Of a DNA stretch of 30,011 nucleotides, positions 1-8,000 are shown piece by piece. The stretch lies in contig JBBQJT010000045.1 in the NCBI GenBank assembly GCA_038326165.1, positions 1-30,011 of the forward strand. Direction: 5' to 3'. The stretch is from JAEUUM01 sp038326165. Its GTDB lineage: Bacteria; Bacteroidota; Bacteroidia; Chitinophagales; Saprospiraceae. Under the pieces are notes generated by a model. It worked only from the letters and a program-made list of their open reading frames with translations. It had not been told where the DNA came from and ran no database searches. The position numbers and the translations under genes are program-made. Position 1 is the stretch's first letter. Each line of letters opens with the position of its first letter.

Positions 1-144
1 GGTAAGGTTTATATGACCCGCGAACTACGCAACGTTAAAGCAAATATCGAATCATTCGATGTGAGCAGACTTGCATCTGGAACTTACTTTGTTTACTTCC
101 AAACGGAAGAAGGCATTCGTACTGTTCGCTTCAATGTAAGCTAG
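1..144 (+). CDS. C-terminal end of a T9SS type A sorting-domain protein (partial)
   Basis: The first 47 codons of the window are open in frame 1 and end at TAG 142-144. The peptide ends in LASGTYFVYFQTEEG...RFNVS. The pattern L-[AP]-x-G-x-Y, followed by two short beta strands and a final basic/hydrophobic strand, is the hallmark of the Por secretion (type A) C-terminal signal. That signal directs outer-membrane passage by the type IX secretion system. The 5' part, and therefore the working domain, lies outside the window, so no function can be given beyond secreted or surface-attached. A strong hairpin terminator begins about 20 nt after the stop. The sorting-domain call is secure; the identity of the cargo is unknown. 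Confidence 0.8.
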   Translation, partial: GKVYMTRELRNVKANIESFDVSRLASGTYFVYFQTEEGIRTVRFNVS

Positions 145-165
145 TAATACTTACTGAATATTAGT

Positions 166-203
166 AAAAAAGCCTTCCTGAGTAATCGGGAAGGCTTTTT
201 TTA
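166..203. terminator. Bidirectional rho-independent terminator
   Basis: A 13-bp stem pairs 166-178 (A-run then GCCTTCC) with 189-201 (GGAAGGC then T-run) around a 10-nt loop. The A-run on one side and the T-run on the other let it act on both strands. It lies between the convergent ends of the left-edge gene (+) and the membrane protein gene (-), and it overlaps the latter's stop codon. Confidence 0.85.
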
Positions 204-1073
204 TGGCACCATTATAACATACAACAGAATAGCTTTAATCAATAAAATCAGATCAAAAATCAATGGTGCAGATTTATGATTAATATCTTTCATTTTATGC
301 CAAAGCAAGAGACACAAACTGGTGAATAGTAATTGTTGGATGAATAGACCATATGAACCTTGGCTAAACCAATAATAAACTCCTGGTAAGATGGAAACTG
401 CGAAGCAATAAAGCAAAAAATAGTTCATTCGATTGGGCGTGAAATTTCCTGCTAATGTTTTGAACCCATGTACTTGATCTTCGCTGCGGTCAAACCAGTC
501 AGAGATGGTGGACAAAACGAAAATCACAATGAAGCATTCTAAAAGAAGCATTGCACCCAATGTGCATTTCATGTTATTCATGAAATAAAAAATAAAAGCA
601 AACAATCCAAACGACCAAATAAAAGCAATGGTCGAGTTTTTTAACCATATTGAATTGCGCAATTGAAACCCAATCAAAGGGTACTTATACCACGTAGCTA
701 GCAAAACTATTGGAAACAATATCAACATGGAGTGAATCCAGTTAAATTGTGGAATATTAAAATGGATAAAAAGAAATCCCAAAGTAAGAACGCAGAGCGC
801 GCAAATAAAGAAAATCCTAGCTTTGATTAATCCTCGGACAAAGATGTAATAGAAAAACAAGCCAAACCCAAAAATCAAATGGATGTATGTTGCATGAAAT
901 TCAGGCGCGAAATCAATTGTATCTGAATCATGTGATTCAAAAAGTAATATTTGGCGATAAACATACTGCAACAAGCCAGCTGATAGAGCCAACAGTGCAC
1001 TGTGAATCCATTTAATCCTTAGGTGTTCTAGTGACTTAAGTTCCGAAATAACTGAATTGGTTGGTATTATCAA
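201..1073 (-). CDS. UbiA-like polytopic membrane protein, possible prenyltransferase relative
   Basis: This 290-residue protein has about eight to nine hydrophobic segments. The only recognisable motif is SDWFDRSEDQVHGFKTL near residues 190-210. It resembles the second Asp-rich motif of the UbiA prenyltransferase superfamily (D-x3-D-R-x2-D-x3-G-x-K/R-T-L), which binds prenyl diphosphate through Mg2+. The expected first Asp-rich motif (N-D-x2-D-x3-D) in the N-terminal half is not visible; only a loose HDSDTIDF stretch is present. It may be a divergent or non-catalytic member. The ATG at 1073 is the only good start, and it overlaps the end of the upstream M42 peptidase gene by 38 nt, so the two are probably cotranscribed. 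The fold call is moderate and the substrate unknown. Confidence 0.5.
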   Translation of the reverse strand: MIIPTNSVISELKSLEHLRIKWIHSALLALSAGLLQYVYRQILLFESHDSDTIDFAPEFHATYIHLIFGFGLFFYYIFVRGLIKARIFFICALCVLTLGFLFIHFNIPQFNWIHSMLILFPIVLLATWYKYPLIGFQLRNSIWLKNSTIAFIWSFGLFAFIFYFMNNMKCTLGAMLLLECFIVIFVLSTISDWFDRSEDQVHGFKTLAGNFTPNRMNYFLLYCFAVSILPGVYYWFSQGSYGLFIQQLLFTSLCLLLWHKMKDINHKSAPLIFDLILLIKAILLYVIMVP

Positions 1074-2121
1074 TTTTGAGAAGACTTTGGTAGATCAGCT
1101 TAATTACATTCTCTACATCTTCCTTATTTGCCATTTCTACAGTTGTATGCATGTACCTCAATGGAAGCGAAATCAAAGCGCTAGGAACACCGGCGTTGCT
1201 GTATGCAAAAGCATCCGTATCAGTTCCTGTGCTTCTTGAAGCGGCTTCTCTCTGAAAAGGTATTTCATTTGATTCGGCTGCCTCAATGATCAATTCCAAT
1301 AACTTGTTGTGTACAGCAGGTGCATAAGTCAATGAAGGACCTGCACCAGTCTTGATGTCTCCAAGTTTTGATTTGGTCATCAATGGGGTATTTGTATCAT
1401 GCGTTACATCGGTTACAATAGCTACATTAGGTTTGATCCTTTGAGCGATCATTTCTGCTCCTCTAAGCCCGATCTCTTCCTGTACGGAATTAACAATGTA
1501 CAAACTATAAGGTAATTCTTGTTTGGACTCATGCAACATCCTCGCAACTTCTGCAATACAAAAACCTCCAATTCTGTTGTCCAGAGCACGACCCACATAA
1601 TAGCGATCGTTCAAAACCATCATCTCATCCTCGAAGGTGATTACGGAACCTACATGAATACCTTTCTCTAAAACTTCTTCTTTGTTATTAGCGCCGATAT
1701 CGATGAAAATATTCTCAATAGTAGGAACTAAACCTGGCTCTTTGCCATTGCGTACGTGGATAGCAGGCCAACCAAAAACACCTTTTACAAAGCCATTTTT
1801 GGTATGAATATTTACACGTTTTGAAGGTGCTATTAAGTGATCAGAACCTCCATTCTTGATAACATTGATAAAGCCATCATCTGCTATATAGTTTACAAAC
1901 CAAGATATTTCATCGGCATGTGCTTCGATAACAACTTTGTAATCCTTGCCTGGATTGATGATTCCAAAGACAGTTCCATAAGCGTCACTTTCCCAAGTGT
2001 CTACAAATGGCTGAATGTATTCAAGCCAAAGTTTTTGACCAGGATATTCGTATCCGGTTGGGGACGCATTATTGAGATATCTTTGAAGAAATTCTTCAGA
2101 TGCACTGTTTATAATTGACAT
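1036..2121 (-). CDS. M42 family metallo-aminopeptidase (FrvX/glutamyl aminopeptidase type)
   Basis: The protein has 361 residues, the usual length for M42 co-catalytic dizinc aminopeptidases. Metal and catalytic motifs appear in order: A-H68-A-D-E, GRAL-D181-NR, QE-E216-IG (catalytic Glu region), TDVTHDT with D238, and H325 in the RYMHTTVE segment. M42 enzymes are cytoplasmic, often dodecameric, and trim N-terminal residues from short peptides. There is no signal peptide, which agrees with a cytosolic location. It lies 107 nt downstream of pyrE on the same strand and its 3' end overlaps the next gene by 38 nt. The family call is firm; the residue preference (Glu, Leu or Lys) cannot be read from the sequence. 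Confidence 0.93.
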   Translation of the reverse strand: MSIINSASEEFLQRYLNNASPTGYEYPGQKLWLEYIQPFVDTWESDAYGTVFGIINPGKDYKVVIEAHADEISWFVNYIADDGFINVIKNGGSDHLIAPSKRVNIHTKNGFVKGVFGWPAIHVRNGKEPGLVPTIENIFIDIGANNKEEVLEKGIHVGSVITFEDEMMVLNDRYYVGRALDNRIGGFCIAEVARMLHESKQELPYSLYIVNSVQEEIGLRGAEMIAQRIKPNVAIVTDVTHDTNTPLMTKSKLGDIKTGAGPSLTYAPAVHNKLLELIIEAAESNEIPFQREAASRSTGTDTDAFAYSNAGVPSALISLPLRYMHTTVEMANKEDVENVIKLIYQSLLKIDNTNQFSYFGT

Positions 2122-2228
2122 ACTACGAGTAAATTCAGTCTCACGGTTATTGTATTCTAAAATATTGAAATGAATTACGATTTATACATAAAAAATGTTT
2201 CTATATGTTAACAATTTCATGCATCAAT

Positions 2229-2882
2229 CTATACTTCACTGTTTACAAATTGTTCATGCCAAGCCACAGGGTTTTGATTCCAAGCGGAAAGAATATCTGC
2301 TTCATTTGCATTAATATAATTAATTTTAATTGCTTCCTGCAATAGTGTTGGATAATCACTAATTGTCAACAATGGGCATTTGGCATTTTCAAAGGCTTGA
2401 TGCGCTTCCTTAAATCCATAAGAGAAAAGAGCCAAGCACCCGATCACCTCTGCTCCTGCTTGACGCAAAGCGTCAACGGCTTTTAAGCTGCTCCCACCTG
2501 TTGATATAAGATCTTCTACAACCAAGACTTTTGCATTTGAAGGCAAGCGGCCTTCAATTAAATTCTGACGACCATGATCTTTGGAGGAAGCACGGACATA
2601 AACAAATGGCAATTCGAGTGAATCAGCAAGGAGAACCCCATGAGGAATTCCTGCAGTGGCAACTCCTGCAATTGTGTCAAATCCTAATATACTTCCAGCT
2701 AACTCAACAAGTGCAGATTTAACCATAGTTCTAACTGTAGGAAAAGACAAAACAGCTCGATTGTCGCAATAAATTGGTGACCTCCTACCTGATGCCCAAG
2801 TGAAAGGATTATGAGGCCTCAGTTCTATTGCTTTAATTTGCAGTAGCGAAGAAGCAAAGTCGCCGCTGTAAGTGTTTTTCAT
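2229..2882 (-). CDS. pyrE: Orotate phosphoribosyltransferase
   Basis: PyrE joins orotate and PRPP to make orotidine 5'-monophosphate, the fifth step of de novo pyrimidine synthesis. The 217-residue length is typical. The PRPP-binding signature VLVVEDLISTGGSS is at residues 119-132. The flexible catalytic loop KDHGRQNLIEGRL follows RASS at 101-113, and the N-terminal substrate region SGRRSPIYCDNR is at 31-42. The gene is divergent from the Nudix gene, with only 26 nt between the start codons. A TACATTTG box lying across the Nudix start codon could be its promoter. The M42 peptidase and membrane protein genes follow on the same strand. Confidence 0.96.
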   Translation of the reverse strand: MKNTYSGDFASSLLQIKAIELRPHNPFTWASGRRSPIYCDNRAVLSFPTVRTMVKSALVELAGSILGFDTIAGVATAGIPHGVLLADSLELPFVYVRASSKDHGRQNLIEGRLPSNAKVLVVEDLISTGGSSLKAVDALRQAGAEVIGCLALFSYGFKEAHQAFENAKCPLLTISDYPTLLQEAIKINYINANEADILSAWNQNPVAWHEQFVNSEV

Positions 2883-2905
2883 AATATGCTGCTCAAATTA
2901 ACCTC

Positions 2906-2932
2906 CAAATGTACAAAATTTACGTAAATCAA
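2906..2932 (-). promoter_or_regulatory. Possible Bacteroidota-type promoter for pyrE
   Basis: On the minus strand, TACATTTG (2906-2913) matches the -7 consensus TAnnTTTG exactly. A TTG at 2930-2932 lies 16 nt upstream, slightly closer than the usual spacing for the -33 element. The predicted start site would give a leader of about 17 nt before the pyrE ATG at 2882. It overlaps the start codon of the divergent Nudix gene. Judged by pattern alone. Confidence 0.35.
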
Positions 2933-3508
2933 TCATTTATTGAGATAGGATTGCCAATTTCTAGCCCAAAAAATGCCAATTATTTTCGTTTTGGGACCGA
3001 AAATATTAAAAATCTCAAAAAAACTCTCGACCAACTTCTTACAAATGGCATAATTGAACCCGTTTATTTTGAAAGCGATGATCCTCAAATTTTGTTCAAA
3101 AGTTTAAAAAAATATTTCAAACGTATAAAAGCAGCAGGCGGGGTTGTTCTAAATTCAGAAAAAGAAATTTTAACCATGTTTAGGAGAGGTTTTTGGGATT
3201 TACCCAAAGGAAAGCTAGATTATGGTGAAAGTTTTGATTCGGCAGCTATTCGGGAAGTTCTTGAGGAAACAGGTATTCAAACTATCATGTCAATACCAAG
3301 CAAATATATTGACACTTATCACCTCTATGTCATGAGTGGAATTTGGATTTTAAAGCAAACACGCTGGTTTGAACTACAGGCCGTGGCAGGGCAATTATCA
3401 CCACAGATTGAGGAAGATATTGAATTGGTGATTTGGATTCAAAAACAAGCGCTCTTCTTGAAGACACCCATTTACAATAACATTGTCGAAGTCTTGAACA
3501 AACTCTGA
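2909..3508 (+). CDS. Nudix hydrolase with N-terminal extension
   Basis: The Nudix box G-x5-E-x7-REVLEETGI lies at residues 101-123 of 199, with the REVLEE core that binds the metal ions used to split nucleoside-diphosphate-linked compounds. About 75 residues precede the Nudix fold and form an extra domain beginning MYKIYVN; similar extensions occur in Bacteroidota Nudix proteins. WDLPKGKLDYGES just before the helix is classical. The substrate (ADP-ribose, nucleotide-sugar, capped RNA or a damaged nucleotide) cannot be deduced. The stop overlaps the start of cutC by one base (TGATG), so the two genes are very probably translated from one message. The ATG at 2909 is the first in frame. Confidence 0.9.
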   Translation: MYKIYVNQSFIEIGLPISSPKNANYFRFGTENIKNLKKTLDQLLTNGIIEPVYFESDDPQILFKSLKKYFKRIKAAGGVVLNSEKEILTMFRRGFWDLPKGKLDYGESFDSAAIREVLEETGIQTIMSIPSKYIDTYHLYVMSGIWILKQTRWFELQAVAGQLSPQIEEDIELVIWIQKQALFLKTPIYNNIVEVLNKL

Positions 3509-4179
3509 TGAAAATACGATTATTGGAGATATGTGTATGCAATCTTGAGGACGCATGTCAAGCCGCAATAGAAGGAGCTGACAGATTGGAACTCTGCGAA
3601 GATCTGAGTGTCGGTGGATTAACACCAAGTGTGGATTGGGCTAAGGAAGCAAGGCAAGAATTAAAAATCCCTATTCACATTTTAATCAGGCCGCGAGCAG
3701 GTAATTTTATTTATAGTAAAATCGAGAAAAATATAATATTAAGTCAGGTAGACAGTTTTTTGGCTGAAGGATTTGAAGGAGTAGTGCTAGGTGCATTGAA
3801 CCTATACAATCTGATCGATATTGATTTCATGAAAAACTGTATTCAACGTCTTGGCGAGGGACACGGTTGCTTTCACAAAGCGATTGATGCGGTTCATAAA
3901 CCGTCTGAACAAGTTAAACTGATCCGGGATTTGGGATTTAAGACAATACTCAGCTCTGGAGGAAAAGCGAATGTAATTAATGGAATTTCCGAATTAAAGG
4001 CAATGCAAGAAATGGCTCAAAATCAGATAGAAATAATGCCTGGTGGCGGACTTAGAAGCAACAACATTCAAATGGTGTTGGAAGAATTGAATCCCAATTG
4101 CTTGCATTCGGCCGCGAGAACTCGTGAAGGCATATTCAACAAAACTGAAGTCCATAAAATGGCACAAAAGTTAAGGTAA
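3508..4179 (+). CDS. cutC: CutC family protein (copper homeostasis-type TIM barrel)
   Basis: The 223-residue protein opens with LEICVCNLEDACQAA...GADRLELC and carries SVGGLTPS, then the barrel-strand motifs IHILIRPRAGNF (about 56-67), FHKAIDA and TILSSGG. All are characteristic of CutC. The family was linked to copper tolerance in Escherichia coli, but its biochemical activity is not settled and the copper role is disputed, so only the family is claimed. It overlaps the upstream Nudix gene by one nucleotide and converges on the M43-like gene, with 7 nt between the stops. Confidence 0.92.
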   Translation: MKIRLLEICVCNLEDACQAAIEGADRLELCEDLSVGGLTPSVDWAKEARQELKIPIHILIRPRAGNFIYSKIEKNIILSQVDSFLAEGFEGVVLGALNLYNLIDIDFMKNCIQRLGEGHGCFHKAIDAVHKPSEQVKLIRDLGFKTILSSGGKANVINGISELKAMQEMAQNQIEIMPGGGLRSNNIQMVLEELNPNCLHSAARTREGIFNKTEVHKMAQKLR

Positions 4180-4186
4180 TTTTCAA

Positions 4187-4972
4187 CTACCAAAGTCTGA
4201 GCGGTGCGTTGATAATATTGTCAGCCATTTTTTGAAATTGTTGCCTTGAAAATCCACAATGACAGACATAGTATTTTGACATATAATTTCCTACATCGGG
4301 CCGATAAAATTGACCGTTTTTATCCGTTGCTTTATTCAAAAAAACACATTTGTCTCCATCCAATATACTACTTTTGTCATCATATTCGCCTGGTTCAGCA
4401 GGTGTATCACAGATTAGATCGCCTGCGGTTGCACAATTAGAACCATTGACCAGCTCATTGCCATTACCTTCAGTAGGCAATAGTCCAAAGAAGGTACCAA
4501 ATGAATTCACTATTGTATTAGCACTATACGGATTTTTTGTAAATAAAATACCTCCTTTACTCATTTCAAGGTAGCCATTTGGAGTTGCATAGCTGTCTTG
4601 AATTAGAAAAATAGAACTCCTACTGACCAAATACAGGTTGATTCTTCTATTTTTATGAAACCTCCCGTCCAAATCAACAAACTCATCAAGGCTTGTAATT
4701 GTATCAAATTGATATTCTGGCAAGGTATCTAAATTACTTAATTTGAACGAAACACAAATAGGTTTGAATGCGGAATTCAAAGTATCAAATATCTCATTGA
4801 TCTTCAATATATCCATATTTGTGCCCCCGAGACTGTCTTTCAGAAGATGTACAACCACTGTAAAAGTCTTCTCAACACAAGTCAATGATTTGTCTCGATA
4901 ATTAATAGAAACAATTTGACTTGAAATTTTATTCACACCAAGCAGCATTACCAATATCAAAAGGTATCTCAT
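4187..4972 (-). CDS. Secreted M43 (pappalysin/cytophagalysin)-like protein with lost zinc-binding motif
   Basis: This 261-residue protein has a signal peptide (residues 1-19, ending ISSQ) and the layout of bacterial M43 metzincin proteases. The second half keeps family landmarks: ELVNGSNCATAGDLICDTPAEPG (about 173-195), a later Cys at 209, the Met-turn region GNYMS (228-232) and the C-terminal FSRQQFQKM. The place where family members have HExGHxxGLxH here reads N156-S-F-G-T160-F-F-G-L-L-P166. Thus the three zinc-binding His and the catalytic Glu are replaced by Asn, Thr, Pro and Ser, while G159, G163 and L164 remain. The frame is intact across this site, so the loss is by substitution and not frameshift. 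Probably a catalytically dead secreted protein. No T9SS sorting domain is present. Confidence 0.75.
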   Translation of the reverse strand: MRYLLILVMLLGVNKISSQIVSINYRDKSLTCVEKTFTVVVHLLKDSLGGTNMDILKINEIFDTLNSAFKPICVSFKLSNLDTLPEYQFDTITSLDEFVDLDGRFHKNRRINLYLVSRSSIFLIQDSYATPNGYLEMSKGGILFTKNPYSANTIVNSFGTFFGLLPTEGNGNELVNGSNCATAGDLICDTPAEPGEYDDKSSILDGDKCVFLNKATDKNGQFYRPDVGNYMSKYYVCHCGFSRQQFQKMADNIINAPLRLW

Positions 4973-5070
4973 AGAAGTAGGTTTTTTTGTAAAATATTAA
5001 CAAAAATATCTAAAAAAGCAGTTAGTTTTCATAATCACAGCTAAATTTAGACTCAAATTTCTTATAAGTC

Positions 5071-8000
5071 ATGAATAAACTAAAGATACTTTTTTTATTT
5101 ACTATGCTGCTTGGTGTTTCTCAAAAATTATTTTCTCAAGGAGTTGACATCAATAAAGCTTGTTTACCCATCACCCTAGAATTTTCAGCACCTGCTGGTA
5201 CATCCTATTTTTGGGATTTTAAGGATGGTGCAACAAGCAGTTTGCAAAATCCGCAACATTTGTACACCCAAGCAGGAGTGTACAATGTTACATTGAATAA
5301 TGGTGTTGGAGGCCCTTCTATTGGCACAATAACCGTTACCATTTTACCGGAATTGGTGGCAGATTTCATAACAGATAAAACCAAGTCATGTCCTCCAGCA
5401 GCTATCATTTTTAATGACAAGACCAATTATCCTTCAGGAGTTACACCAACGGATCATATCTGGGTGTTCGGTGATGGAAAATTCGCAAATGCTTTATCAA
5501 GCACAACCAATATTTATGGCATTGGCCTTTTTTCCCCTGCTTTAACGGTCAAAACGAATACACCGGGTTGTTCAGCAACGATTCAAAAAGATGATTTTAT
5601 TGAAGTATTTAAAAAGCCAAAGACTGAAATAATAGCTTCACCTGATGGGAGCTGCAATTTGCCAGTCATTGTCTCCTTTTCATCAAGTGTTGTGGGTGAA
5701 GGACCGTTTCAATATCAATGGACTTTTCCTGGAAACATAATTGAAACTACTGAAATACCACTTGTAAAAACTTTCAACATCAAAGGAAGCTACAATATCC
5801 TGTTAAAAGTTACAGATAAAAACGGGTGCTCCTTTGATACTTTCAAAATTATACAAGCTGGTGATATTTTTATTAAGCCAATAATTAAAAGTCCTTGCTT
5901 TCCAAATGAGATGGAGGTTACCTCACAGGCACCTGCTGGAACGCATAAATGGGAATTTTCACCTGATGCCTCTAAACCAATATCTTTTAGCAGAAAAACG
6001 CTCTTAACATTTGCCGGTCCAGGAATCAAAACAGTAAAGTACACTTGGACCTCAGTTGACAAATCATGCACAAAGGATACCACATTCACTTTTAGATATG
6101 AAGGTGATATTTATAAAATAGTTTCGGATTATCCTTTTGACTGTGATGGCCCGATTTTGATTAGTTATTCAGTACCAGATTCATTGGGATTATTGGGAAA
6201 TTTTTCATGGATTTCCCCAAAGTATTTTACAAGTAATACTCCTAATCCTTCTTTTACGTATAAAAAAGATACCAACAATTATTCCATTTATTTTGATCGC
6301 TTTATTACTACATTTTTAATGCTTGAATCCAAGGCAGGCTGTAAATATGAATATACCAAATTAGATACCATTGTTTATACGGTTGCAGCCTTTGAAGTAG
6401 ATTCCTATAAATTATGTGTGCCCGATACCTTCTGCTTCAAAGATTTGTCGGGATCTTCTGGCAAGATTATAGAGTGGATATGGGACTTTGGAGATGGAAA
6501 CACACAAACCATCACCAATGCCCCTAATGGAAACACGTGTTATGCTTATTCTAAACCAGGCGTATATGAAGTTACCTTATTTATAAAGGATGAAAAAGGC
6601 TGTACAGACGGTTCTTACCAAATCAAATTGAAAGTCTGTGGAATGGATTCAGACACTACCAATGGTGGTGGTAGTTGCACTCCAATAGGAGGGAAAGATA
6701 TAGTTATTTGCTACGGTGATTCCATACAATTTAATTATAGCTTTGGAAGCCCCTTCCTTGAAGGAGGTAAATTGATCACAGACAACAGCTATTATTTTCA
6801 TCATTATCTTAACTCTGATAGCTTCAATCTTACAAACCCCTTTTATGTCCCGTACACACATTTAATTGGCAAAGAATTTATTACCAATGAAGCAATGACA
6901 GTGAATGGAGATTTCTTAATTGACACTGTTGGAGAAATCACGGTTAAAGGAGCCAAAGCAGTTGCGAGCTACATGACCAACTGTGTCAATCGGAAAACGG
7001 TTATGTTTAAGAGTAAAAGCATCAATGCCACAAACTTACTTTGGCAATTTCCTGATGGTACAAGCTCGACAGCAGATTCTCTCAACCATAGCTTTACCAA
7101 TACTGGTGATTATTTGGTTAAACTTACAGCTTGGAATGCAATAGATGGATGTCCACCAGATTATGACAGTGTATTGGTAAGTATAAGAGATCTTAAAGCC
7201 AACATTGGTCTGTTAAAGGAATATTGTGTTGGGGATACCATAAAACTAGATGGCATTAATTCAACTGATGTGAATAACAAATGTTATAAAGGCTACACTT
7301 GGATTTTCTCCAGAGAACATCGTCCTCTAACAACTGGAATGGCAGTAGCTCAAATAGTATTCCAAGAGCCAGGTCCCGTCGATTTGATTTTAGAAGTAAC
7401 TGACATCAACGGATGTTTAGATTCTGCATTCACCAATTTCACGGTACACAAAGTAACAGCAATAATGGCTTCAATTCCAGATAATGTATGCGCCCCTAAA
7501 GACATCATTTTGACCGATCAATCCACAAGCATTACAGATCCAATTGTGTCGTGGTTTTGGGAGGTCAAAGACATTATGGTATCCGATCTAAAAAATCTTG
7601 TTTATACCATAACCACAAGTACGCCCAACGGCAAATTATATATTACTCACACTGTTGAAACTAAAATCGGGTGTAGATCATCCGTAATTGATTCAATTTT
7701 AATTTATACGCCAATATCTGCTATTTTTGTTGATCCGGACGCTATACTTTGTGAAAATGAACAAGTTGTATTCTCTGCACAAGATTATGTGGCACAAGGA
7801 TCTTCCCTAAATTTCAATTGGGATTTTGGGAATGGGAATGGTTCAATATTACAGCAAGCCAATACTAAATATTCCCAATCAGGATTATACCAAGTCAAAT
7901 TAATCTATACGGAAAAATCTTCGGGTTGTACAGATTCCCTCTTTAAAAATATTACTGTTTTGGAGGCTCCTGATGCTAGCTTTACCACTGATGCACAAGG

